A stretch of DNA of 64,000 nucleotides from Doryteuthis pealeii (taxonomy: Eukaryota; Mollusca; Cephalopoda; Myopsida; Loliginidae), in the NCBI GenBank assembly GCA_023376005.1, contig CM042148.1, positions 75,879,571 to 75,943,570 of the forward strand, in the 5' to 3' direction. The notes beneath the pieces were generated by a model. That model saw nothing but the letters and a program-made list of their open reading frames with translations, was not told the origin of the DNA and made no database searches. Within the stretch, counting starts at the first letter, position 1, and each line of letters opens with the position of its first letter. Positions 19,606 to 30,280 of the stretch are shown piece by piece. A program made the position numbers and the translations under genes.

Positions 19606-20685
19606 CGGATTTGTGGAATATTTTGAGAAACGTCTTCATTTCAAAACTTACCACGTTGCTACCCAAAAATATACATTTTTACAAAGCACTAGCAAATTGT
19701 TACGGCTATTTCAGTGAGCTTCTTATAAAAAAGACAATTCTAAAATCGTGTTCATGCAATATGAGATTGCTAGAAAGGTAAAGTCCTCCTTTCCGTGGAA
19801 AGGAACGTGACTGGTGCATTTGTACTATTTGTATAGACAGATGGTAAAAGAGGGTTTTGACTTAGCCGCTTCTTGTTTTATAATCTGTTGGCCACGCCAC
19901 CAAGTAACTATTGGCAGACATGGGAGATAATTACCTTTCGTGTTCCCTTAGCATCAAATAGGACAACCGTGGCAAGTAAGGAATCCATACAAACATTAGG
20001 CAAAACTATAGTTGCTGTGGTGATACACCCGGTTACTTGAAGGAAAAGGCTTCTTTTTCTTTCTTTCAAATCTACATGCCGAGAAGAAGATATCTGTGTT
20101 GGGATTATCTTCCCTTTGACTGTAAGAGTTATCTTCCCGCTGGGTTTCCGAACCGACCACCAGGGGACCTCTGTTATTTAAGCGCTGGTTTTGAAACTCC
20201 CTTGCTCTTTGCTAACTCTTCTCGTAGGTACCCACATGGGTTAGAAACATTGTCACACCCTTCTCGGTGGGGGCTTCTGCCCCTCATCACTAGTAAGTGA
20301 TTTTTAATGTATGGACTCTCCAGTCCTTTAATCTCTACTGTTGTATGTTCATGTATCATGTATTCCTATTTTATGTATCGTTTCCATGTGCCTGTATTAA
20401 AGTCCATCTTGTTATGTGTTTAACACCCTTGTCGGAGTTTGTTTCGTTTCAACAAGTTATAACATTGTTATAACCTTGAACCTTACATCTGTTTTGTTTG
20501 TCTGTGGATACCCCCACTAAGGGGGTCTTGGAATGTTATTGTCACACCCTAACTATGCTTTCATGCCAATGGCGCATAAACAAGTTGAATACAACTGAAT
20601 TATCTCACTCGTAGGTCGAAAGCTTTTACATATTACAAACATGTCTGTTTTAAATATGATCACTGTATGTGATTTAAAGTAGGTA
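19606..20685. other. Unassigned, possible solo LTR at about 20010-20460
   Basis: GTTATTTAAGCGCTGG (TATA-like), GTATTAAAGTCCATC (poly(A)-like) and ACACCCTTGTCGGAGTTTG look like an LTR with promoter and end region. Exact borders and target duplication are not visible. No gene recognised. Confidence 0.3.
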
Positions 20686-20687
20686 TG

Positions 20688-21085
20688 GTAATTTGAACAT
20701 TAGCTACACAAATGAGAGTAACCTCCCCTTGTTTATTTCACTTTGAGGAAGCCTTATGTTTTGGTCGGCTATTTTCATTTCACCGTAAATCTACACTGAA
20801 AATACGAATTTGTTCGAATCAATACAACTGCATGAAAATATCATAAAATGTGTTCTTAATAACAATTAAGTTTATTTCAAATAATGCGCAAGCACAATTA
20901 AGAACCTATTCTATGATATTTTCGTGTTAAAACATGTAGTTGTATTGATTGAAACAAATTCGTATTTTCAGTGTAGATTTACGGTGAAATAAAAAAAATG
21001 GCCGACCAAAACAAACGGCTTTCTTAAAGTGAAACAAACAAGGGGAGTTTACTCTCATTTTTGTAGCTAATGTTCTGATTACCGT
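20688..21085. repeat. Fold-back MITE, complete copy
   Basis: About 398 bp. Arms of about 130-180 nt run inward from GGTAATTTGAACATTAGCTAC on the left; the right arm ends GTAGCTAATGTTCTGATTACC. It carries ATTTACGGTGAAAT and the centre AAGCACAATTAAGAAC. Partial copies at 25910-26175 and 61385-61600. Confidence 0.85.
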
Positions 21086-21232
21086 AGGTATTTACCCAAC
21101 CCGTTCGCCAAGGATATGATGTGATACAATATCGCAAGTATTAGGGCATACAGCGAGAATAGAACTCACTTTTCAGTAGTAAGGGATCTGCGAAACTAGC
21201 ATGCGAACCATAACACTATGATGAGATGACCT
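21085..21232 (-). mobile_element. tRNA-derived SINE, family 2
   Basis: GTAGGTATTTACCCAACCCG ... CATAACACTATGATGAGATG. It is followed directly by a second copy. Confidence 0.65.
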
Positions 21233-21368
21233 AGGTATTTACCCAACCCGATCACCACGAGTAGAATGTGATAAAATATCATAAATGAGGGGCATCCAGT
21301 GAGGATCGAACTTGCAATTCAATATTAATGTATCTGCAAGACTAGTTTGCTAACGATTAAACCAGGAT
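21232..21368 (-). mobile_element. tRNA-derived SINE, family 2 (tandem with previous)
   Basis: TAGGTATTTACCCAACCCGA ... TAACGATTAAACCAGGATA, in the same orientation as the copy before it. Confidence 0.6.
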
Positions 21369-21394
21369 ATTTTGTTTTGCATACACATTTTCAC

Positions 21395-21396
<2 letters not shown>

Positions 21397-21439
<43 letters not shown>

Positions 21440-21976
21440 TGAAAGAAAGATAGAGAGAAAGAGGGGAGAGAGAATGAGAGAGGAGAAAGAGAGAGAGAAA
21501 TAAAAAGAGGGAGAAAGCGAGAGGGAGAAAAAGAAAGAGAAAGAAAGGGAAAGAAAAAGAGGGAGAAATATAGGAAGAAAGAAAGATAAAAAGAGATAGA
21601 GAAAGAGAAAGAAAGAGATGAAAAGAGGCAAAGAGAGAGAGAGAAAGTTAGAGAGAAAAAGAGAAAGAGGCGGAGAGGGAGAAAGGAGAGAGAGAGAGAG
21701 TGGGGAGAAAGAGAGAGAGAAATAAAGAGAAAAGAGAGATAGAAAAGAAAAAGAGAGATGAAAGAGAGAGAGAGAGAGAGAAAGAGGCGAGAGAGAGAAA
21801 AAGAGAGGTAGAAAGGAAGAGAGAGAACGAAAGAGTGAAAGATAGGGAGAAAGAGAGAGAGAGAAAGAGAAAGAGAGAGATAAAAAGAGGGAGAAAGAGA
21901 GAGAAAAAGAGAAAGAGAAAGAGAGAGATAAAAAGAGGTAGAAAGAGAAAGAGAGTGAGAGAGAGAGAAAGAGATT
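21397..21976. repeat. 580-bp imperfect purine (GA/GAAA) tract
   Basis: Almost pure A/G on the plus strand for about 580 bp with only scattered T/C. The Ser/Leu/Phe-rich and Arg/Glu/Lys-rich open frames over it are composition artefacts. Confidence 0.95.
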
Positions 21977-22101
21977 TCTTTTTGTAATTTTCACTTTAAT
22001 AAAAGGTTTTGAGTTTTATGAATTGTTTGATTTTCTTCTTCTTCTTCAGCCTCGACTTCATTTACCTACAAGTATCCCCATCCCCGCCCTCGTAGACTGT
22101 G

Positions 22102-22250
22102 GTAGGCATTTACCCAACCCATTCGCCCCGGGGAGGAGGTGACACAAGGTCAAAAGTATTGGGCTATCTAGAGAGGATTGAACTTGCTATTCAGTAGAAA
22201 TGGATCTGCGAGACTAGTTTACTAACTATTATACCGCGATAGGACGCCCC
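22102..22250 (-). mobile_element. tRNA-derived SINE, family 2
   Basis: GTAGGCATTTACCCAACCC ... TTATACCGCGATAGGACGCC. Confidence 0.65.
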
Positions 22251-22437
22251 TCCTTCTCCTGTAGAAAATGGTATCTTCAACATCTAAACACAACCTTATG
22301 ACGACAGAACAAACACACAATGTTAAATATTTTTCTAAATCTTTCTTTTTATTTGGTGATGAATTTCAATAGAAAGTGCTGTCAATATTTATGTATTAAG
22401 TCTGGCATTATTGAGATCATAGTTTATATTATATGTA

Positions 22438-22972
22438 CTAGCAAGAATATGCGCCCTCCGGACGTAAGTATTTAAGTTTTAATATAATGAAATATATTAA
22501 ATTAGAAAGACTAACGAAATTAAACAAGAACGCATATGAAAAAGATTATACTTAATTTAATTATACTAGTACAAAATAAAAAAACACCCTCCGGGCGATG
22601 TAAAAGTAAATGTAAAAGTAATTTTTTGAAACATATTGCCTGAGGGGTGGGAGTAAAAAATTCAATGTCAGCGAGTTTGTACCCTAAGTAAGTAAAATCA
22701 TCAAATTTATTAAAGGATTAAAAAAATAAAACAATTTGAAATGTAAACTTTAAATATGTATTAAAATAAAACAAACTATATATAGATATATAATACCAGT
22801 CATGCATTTATCAAAACTTGTTTTAAAAAACAATGAGGACTGTCTAATGTTGCATCTTCAAATTTTGAGTGTATTTATTCTATGTTATGACGATTTCAGG
22901 TATAGTGACGTAAGCAGTGACGTAGTTTTTGTTACAGACAAAAACCGGAAGCGAATCTTCATTATTAATAGA
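22438..22972 (-). mobile_element. Helitron H4
   Basis: CTAGCAAGAATATGCGCCC at the left (element 3' end) and GAATCTTCATTATTAATAGA at the right, with A and T flanks. The region 22550-22970 is the reverse complement of 7148-7541. Confidence 0.65.
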
Positions 22973-22989
22973 TGTAAAGGTTTTATATG

Positions 22990-23484
22990 AAATAATTCAT
23001 TGGATTGATTTTAATAAGTTGGAGAATAAAACAATAATATTAGAGATCAATAACACCAAATAATCATTTATTAAAATCGGTTTTGTTAAAACCATTATGC
23101 ATATTAACCACAGCGTATATTATGGTTTAGTTTATTTGTTTAATGGCATATCAACCTTAGCGGGTTGTTCAAATCCAAAGAAGAACAGTAGTTTGTACTA
23201 TTTAGCCAATAGCTGGACCATATATTATGTAAACCTCTATTTCTTAGGGATATATAAGATGCATTGCAGGATTTTAAACGCACTAATAACATGGGCTGTT
23301 TTGAGGCAAATCTGACTCAGATTTGTATAGAGACAACGTTGATAAATAAGATTTATTCTATGTATTAATGATTTTGACTATGAATTAAATATTCATTGAC
23401 TTACGCTATTCATGAGGGTATTGTGACGTAAGCAGTGACGTAGTTTCGATTACAGACAGACACTGAATCTCCATTGTAATAAGA
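22990..23484 (-). mobile_element. Helitron H5, 5' part
   Basis: Shares the internal sequence of 32160-32490 and ends CTGAATCTCCATTGTAATAAGA. The hairpin end is missing or fused to the neighbouring copy. Its middle carries a piece of retroposon sequence (about 23115-23215). Confidence 0.55.
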
Positions 23485-23529
23485 TAAAATTAGGTATACC
23501 CAATTTGTCGAAAAATCCGTGTTTGTACA

Positions 23530-24240
23530 AAACAAATTTACCCCCCCCCCCGTTTAAAAAAAATTACCAAAAATCAGGGAATTATCTGATTTTAATGAAA
23601 TTTTCAAAGTTGATTTATCAATGAATGAATTCTATAATGCATCAGTTATTTTATTTCAAAACTTTCTGATTTTTTTCAGGTCACATAACTTTGACCACTT
23701 ATTCTTGGGGTGCAAAATATCGGTGGGGTTATATATAATTAATACTAATCTCTGCATAAATAAAAAGACAAAAGACCGAAGAAAAAACATTTTACAGATA
23801 CTACCCTGGTAGAAAATAAGTACCGAAAATCGGAAAATAAAATGAAAATAAAAACTAAAAAAGTAATTTTTTGAGATTTTTTTACTCATTTAGATAATTA
23901 TTTAATTGACTATTATCTTATAAAAGAAAAATTATACATCAATATTTGTTCTATTTAAAAAGGGGGTGCTAAATATGTTTTTAGAATCTAATAATATGAC
24001 ATTTTAAACTTAACATCGTGATACTCATATTTTAAATGAATTTTATATATTAATTTATCATAGCAGAAAAACCTAATCAAATCAGAAAGTTTTGAAATAA
24101 AATAACTGATTCATTGTAAAATTCATTCATTGATAAATCAACACTGAAAATTTCATTAAAATCGTATAATTCCCTGATTTTTGGTAAATTTTTTTTTCAA
24201 TCGAGTGTGTTAAATTTATTTTGTAAACACGGGTTTTACG
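23530..24240. repeat. Degenerate fold-back element
   Basis: Left part 23545-23690 and right part 24070-24220 are inverted (ATGAATGAATTC / GAATTTTACAATGAATCAG region; TTATTTCAAAACTTTCTGATT / AATCAGAAAGTTTTGAAATAA). The core is about 370 bp. Related to 46446-46888. Confidence 0.65.
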
Positions 24241-24960
24241 GCAACTATGGCGGCCATATAAATTCAGATTTGAGCAAAATTGACCGAAAAATCGTTTTAA
24301 ATGTATTAAAAATAAATTACATGTGTAATATTATTTCCTTTTTTTACTGATGTTTGCGTAAATACTTTTCGACTTAGACAAAAAATTGACCTTAAATAAT
24401 CGATTTAATTAATTTAATTCGTTTTTTAAAATGAAAAGCAGACGAAAAAATGGGTATCCCTAGATAAAACACGAGAGATAACTCTTCCCTAACAAACGAT
24501 ATTACAAAAAATGATGTGGTAGAAGTGTTTAACAGTTCTTACCATGTTGGATTTTCTTTTTTTTTACACAGCTGCCAAACTTTTACTTGGTGTAGCCTTG
24601 TAATACACACAAATTACTAGATTCTGATCACCAAGCCTTCAAAGAACCTTTGTGTTTAGTATCCTAGTTAGGACTGATGCTCATAGAAAACGTCTTGTCT
24701 TTATCTATCTATGTTGGAACTAATGTACTGAACTTTGACATTTTTAAGATGCTTTTGTGATCGTCTTTCAAAGTATCTCAATAAAAAAAAGTATATTCCC
24801 TGTAATTCGTTCATTGTAATTCGTGAGATAAAAATAAAAGAGTTATTGCCCTTAGATAAGTTTAAAATCTAAGGGCAATAATTCAGTATGTTATAAACAG
24901 ATTTTTTTAATGATTACTTCCCTTGTATTATCACTTATAACGAAAATTTATTCAATGATA
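24240..24960. other. Intergenic, short hairpin only
   Basis: A perfect 20-bp-arm hairpin lies at about 24842-24890 (GTTATTGCCCTTAGAT ... ATCTAAGGGCAATAA). Nothing else recognised. Confidence 0.5.
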
Positions 24961-24961
24961 C

Positions 24962-24965
<4 letters not shown>

Positions 24966-25026
<61 letters not shown>

Positions 25027-25138
25027 ATCTTAGTATCTTGGGTTTAGAAGAAAACTTTCTATAAAAATTATTAGGAGTGTACTTATGTGTCGGCAATATT
25101 GTATCTATCAGCCTCCAAGTAGCGATTTTGAAGCTAAA

Positions 25139-25232
<94 letters not shown>

Positions 25233-25380
25233 CTATCTCTATCTATCTATCTCTATCACTATCTCTCTCTCTCTCTCTCTCTAATAAAATCTTAGTATCT
25301 TTGGTTCAGAAGGAAACTTTCTATAAAAATTATTAGGAGTGTACTTATTTGTCGGCAATAGTGTATCTATCAGCCTGTTC
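24966..25380. repeat. Duplicated (CT)n block
   Basis: (CT)n at 24966-25021 and 25143-25205, followed by CTAT repeats. The trailing unit CATAAAATCTTAGTATCTTGG...TTATTAGGAGTGTACTTATGTGTCGGC is present twice (25022-25111 and 25283-25372). The 3' edge of the first unit joins CTCCAAGTAGCGATTTTGAAGC, also seen at 11065. Confidence 0.85.
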
Positions 25381-25909
25381 AAAGATGTTTCTTACCTTTT
25401 TAAAATATATTCCCTTGTAGAAGAACGACATAGGTTTTGTTTCTTCACACAAAATAAATGAGAGAACAATTCACGATGAAATGATAATGAGAACATCTTA
25501 TTGCCTGAGCGAACTTAACAGAAGAGAATTCAAACATGATATGAGATACAAGGAAGAGCTTTTACTATTGTATGAGCTTTGCCATTAGAGCAATTTGAAG
25601 AATACAATTGGGGCAATCATATAAGCACTAGAGATTGACATGAATAGGTGATTCGTTAGATGGGGCCTCTACGGCTGCCCGTGTAACCCAAGTAAGGGAA
25701 TAAGAGGAGTGTTGCATTTCACGGGACCACTAAATACTTGACAGACTGCTCAGCCACCATGATCCTGTCCTCAGATACAGCTAATCTATAATTCAATAAT
25801 AGTAATTTTCATTAGATAATTGATATAATCATGGTACATGATACATTATTATTATTTTTTCTCTTTTCTGTTAGAAAATATTTTGGCAGTTCTTTTGAAA
25901 TAGTTATTT

Positions 25910-26175
25910 ACCTCCCCTTGTTTGTTTCACTTTGAGGAAGCCATTGTGTTTTGGTCGGCCATTTTCATTTCACCGTAAATCTACACTGTAAATACGAATT
26001 TGTTCGAATCAATACAATTGCATGTTTTAACACGAAAATATCATAAAAGGTGTTCTTAATAACAATTAAGTTCATTTCAAATAATGCGCAAGCACAATTA
26101 AGAACACATTTCATTATATTTTCGTGTTAAAACATGCAGTTGTATTGATTCGAACAAATTCGTATTTTCAGTATT
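25910..26175. repeat. Fold-back MITE, 5' arm and centre
   Basis: ACCTCCCCTTGTTTGTTTCAC ... ACACTGTAAATACGAATTTG and the inverted half up to ATTCGTATTTTCAGT. It matches 20730-20975. Confidence 0.75.
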
Positions 26176-26347
26176 CAATATTTTCATTTATGTTGTTTTC
26201 TCTATTTTCTCGAGTTTGATATTTGCTGGAATTGAAGATTTTTTACATCTTTCCAAAACTTATTAAGTAATTTTCCTGGATATTCTTTTTCTAATACCAT
26301 TGGTTTTTGCTTACTTTTAATCACCACTAAATATTTATTTACCACTA

Positions 26348-26592
26348 GGGCCGGTTTAGCTCAGTCGGTAGAGTGTCCGGCTGGGAACCTCAAGTTTCCT
26401 GGTTCGATACCGGCCCTTACCAGCACAGCGTATGAGTAGCACAGGGATCTGTGCGGTAAAGTGAGGAGCTGATGGTAGGTGTGGCGCCCCACTCCAGGTG
26501 AAAAAACAATCTCCTTGGTCTAGGGAAAAGGGGATAGACTCCAGCGCTGATTCGCTGATACCGACTTTAGGCCACCCCGACAACTTGACTTT
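26348..26592 (+). mobile_element. tRNA-derived SINE, family 1
   Basis: GGGCCGGTTTAGCTCAGTCGG head, box B GGTTCGATACC, 3' end GGCCACCCCGACAACTTGACTT. The CTAGCGCTAG palindrome is partly deleted. Confidence 0.8.
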
Positions 26593-27095
26593 TTTACTTA
26601 TTAAAGGGTATTCAGAGGTGCATTTACCAATGGAAAACACACTGGAATAAGAGTCGAGTAGATATTAAATTTGTCGATCATAGACAGAACGCATAATAAT
26701 TGCACTATCTTACTTGCTGATCTATTCATGATTTATCAGATCAGGAATTAGTAGAATTATATCAGTATTACGCATTTAGAGGTGCTTTTACCAATCAAAA
26801 ACCCACTGGAATACCTGTCTGGATGTCGATGCTAGACAGAGCGCATAACTATTGCACGATCATACCTACTCATCTGTCCATTACTCATATAAGAAATTAC
26901 GGAAATTATGTCAGTATTATTAATAGGTATTTAGAGGTGCTTATACCAATGGAAAACTGAGAAAAAAAAAGAATGAAACCTAGACAGACTGCATAACTAT
27001 TTCATTATCTTTCTTTTTTACTTACTTATACATAACGAACTCCTCCACACAAGAAGGATGCAACATAAGATCCAGTGTTGAATTCAGATTTTTCA
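26593..27095. repeat. Three degenerate tandem units
   Basis: A unit of about 160-170 bp with GAGGTGC.TTTACCAATG.AAAAC..ACTGG and GACAGA.CGCATAA starts near 26608, 26780 and 26930. Identity falls along the array. Confidence 0.6.
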
Positions 27096-27290
27096 TTCTC
27101 CTAGACTGGTTGCCTAACCAAGGTTAAAGAACCCAGTCTGTCCAACTATTTACCCATATCTGAAGGGAGAATAGTTGCATTCATATTTTCCCAAGAGCAC
27201 TATGTGAAATGCAAACAGTTTCGTCCAGGGTTTGAACTTGGTTCACTCTGTCAATTTCTTACAACGATAACCATTTCACCACACACCTCC
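27096..27290 (-). mobile_element. tRNA-derived SINE, family 3
   Basis: CTCCTAGACTGGTTGCCTAACC ... CATTTCACCACACACCTCC, with box B CCAAGTTCAAACCCTGG. It lies about 400 bp upstream of the gene B start. Confidence 0.7.
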
Positions 27291-27697
27291 ACGCTTTTTT
27301 TTTTTTGCTTTTTTTTTTTGCTTTTTTTTTTTTTTTTTTTTTAGTTTAAGAGACAAACAAAGAGACAACTTTGTAAATTAAGGATTTTTTTTACATTTAT
27401 TATTCTTAATGATACATGTTTTCAGTAAAATATATTTTCACTTCATTTTTTTTTTTTTTTTAGAAAAGTCATAAAAAAAATCAATAACAACCACCCAAAT
27501 GTTTCATAATGACAACCTTTCAACTGAACTGAACATAAATCTAATAAAATCTACAAAACACTGCAAAACCTGTTGCATGTCTTGTTAATATATCAAAAGA
27601 CTTTGATATATTTCCTAGCTGTTATAAGTCGTGTTCACAAAAATATGTTGATTGTTAAAAGGTTTCAAGTTTCATCAAACGTTCATTTTAATGAACA

Positions 27698-27757
27698 ATG
27701 CAAGCAATACTAAAATATTCGGTCATCACCATTTTCATTTTGACAACTTTCATACAA
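27698..27757 (+). CDS. Gene B exon 1 (signal peptide)
   Basis: Twenty codons from ATG 27698, a hydrophobic leader, ending CAA before donor GTAAGT at 27758, phase 0, matching gene A exon 1. An ATG at 27691 is out of frame. An AT-rich stretch lies just upstream, but I see no convincing TATA box. Confidence 0.78.
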
Positions 27758-30236
27758 GTAAGTGCTAAATTCTAATTCTAATTCATTGATTTTCTTAACT
27801 TTTTTAAAACAAATATTCAGCTTTTTCATTTTAATACTGCATGTATACACATATGTATTATTAATCAAAATAAATAACATCACTTTGAACATAAAAAATA
27901 TATTTTAAATACCTGCTATGTTGTATTACATACAAGAAATTGAATACCTCATAACATAATTTTTTTAAAAACAAAACTGGTCCAGCCTGTTCACTTTTGT
28001 TTACATTTTAAAACAAGTTAATAACTTCCCCCCTCCCAAAATTGAAAGTTTGACAAAAAAGGCCTGACGTTAAAAAATCACCAAAATTTCCCACATTATA
28101 TATCAAAATAATGAATAAGGGGAATTTTACCTTTGGGTGTTGACAATGGGAAACACTGTTTACAGTCGCACCTTTTTCAACGAAATCAATAGGGATGGTT
28201 CCTTTCGTGTCCCAATCGACTGTCAGCATGACCTTATTTACTGGCTGCTGTGCATGGAACTATTTCTTCCGCTGAGGTTCAGTATGTTTCCACTCTATCG
28301 ATTGTCTTTTTGTTTCAAGCACGTAGTTTGCCCATATGTATAAACATTTTTACTAAAACATAGTTCAACATATACATCACACATTATTGTGTAAATTTCA
28401 CATGGTTTGCACTTCTCAGTCACCAAAAATTTGATGACAGACCTCTGTTTAAGATTGGAATAATCAGTTTGATTTTCTGCTATTTTGAATAGCCTCAAAG
28501 CACATATTTTTGCAAGATTAAAATAATTTTTGCTATAAACCAATTCCAAACAATGTAGAGTTTATATTTATTTTTAAAATTCTTCCAAAAAATGTAATTC
28601 TTTTTTTTTTAATTCCCTTATTTATTGAATACACTAATATCTATATTGTAATGATCTAACTTTTGTGTGGACATTACCACGCTACACTAAAAATGGTATG
28701 TCATAGCAAAATCTTTGGCGGTACGCCCAACCTAACGAGTGCTCAACATGGCTCGAGACGAAGAGAATATTAGAAGATAGAATATGTTGCAGGATCACAT
28801 GAAAGTTGTGGATGAGTATTCTTCCCGAGTCTACAATGGAAAGTAACAAATGAGTTTTTCCAGTGTCGTAGTAAAAATGTTAGAGGTAAAAATGAATCAT
28901 CAATAGAATAAGCAAACAGTAAAAAGTAACAAAGAAGTTAGAGTTTGATATAATGGAATAGTCAATCTTCCTCGTACCTCAGCAGTGGAGCTGGTGCTAG
29001 CCACTATTTAAGTACACACAACTCATTCTGTGTGGGACTTATGTGAAGGACTCTCCTCATAATACTCCCGTGATCGACAACTTGGTATAGCTGGTCATTT
29101 ACGATATAACATGTGGCGACGAAGATTCGAACGAACCCGAAAAAAAACACATAATTGAAGTTTCGTTAACAAATTTCAAGGATACAAGCTAACGTAATAT
29201 TCCGCCAAAACGTAAAAATCCTTTCAAAAAAGATTCATTTAAAAAAATCGTGTAGCCGGTCGCAACACTGATTTGAACCTGGACTGCAAGAAAACGGATT
29301 TACCAAAAAAAAGAAGAAATATTAAAAGTTAAATTCCAACGGAATAATTTATCTCGGGGAGGGGGTGATATAATGGAATGACCCACATTCCCCGTACCTC
29401 AGCAGTGGTGGTGGTGGCGTTAGCCATTATTTAATTTCAGAGAGAAAACTGTGTGGGACTTATGCGAAGGACTCTCCTCATAATACTCCTGTGATCGACC
29501 ACTCGGTATAACTGGTCATTTACGATATAAGAGTTGAAACATAAATTGTCTTTCATATATATTGTTACATACGCCTATCGCTCAACGCTATACAGCGCTT
29601 CCATCAGAGATACCAAAGAGAGTTAAAAGACATGTATACAAAAATTTGGCAGTAAACAACAATAAAGCATGGTATTATTTTAGAACATAACATTTAATTC
29701 GAGGTTTAAAGTCTTTGGGAGTTCTAATACGACCGCCGACAGGCTGGAGTTTTTTAATGTCCTTTTGGTTGAATTTCTTATTCAAAATCAATATATAATG
29801 TTCATAACGAAAGAAGTTACACTTATCTTTTTTATATGGGTGATTCGTTTTCCGTGGTTATAATTATTCCGGTATTAATTCTTTTATCTGGCATTTTCAT
29901 TGTGATAACTTTGTTTCGGGGGACATTCTTCGTCTTCCCTCCCCCACGAGATGTTCACTGGCCGGCCATCTGGTATACACTGCCCAAGACTGACAACAGG
30001 GATCGCTTTCCCTTCCTCTAAATCGTGACGTCACCTGTATCGGTACGTTAGGCCTACGTAGGTAAAGCAGCGAGGTAGTATCAGGCGTTCGTTTCGTGTG
30101 CCTTCCTCTTCTTAGCTATGCCGGCTACGGCCATGAATAAGCGAAATTTTAAGGTCAAGTTCTGTGACTCCCCCCCTCTTCCGGCGTCATCAAGTCTCTC
30201 AGAATATTCCAAAAGTTCTACGATTTGATGGAACGT

Positions 30237-30280
<44 letters not shown>

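Noticed and set aside
21350..21994. 214-codon Ser/Leu/Phe-rich frame on minus and a 95-codon Arg/Glu/Lys-rich frame on plus
   Set aside because: Both are translations of the polypurine/polypyrimidine tract with no domain, splice sites or conservation signal.
29836..30021. 61-codon frame starting with a signal-peptide-like hydrophobic stretch; considered as exon 1 of gene B
   Set aside because: No phase-0 donor follows the hydrophobic part. 27698-27757 matches the gene A leader exon in phase and CAA|GTAAGT context.
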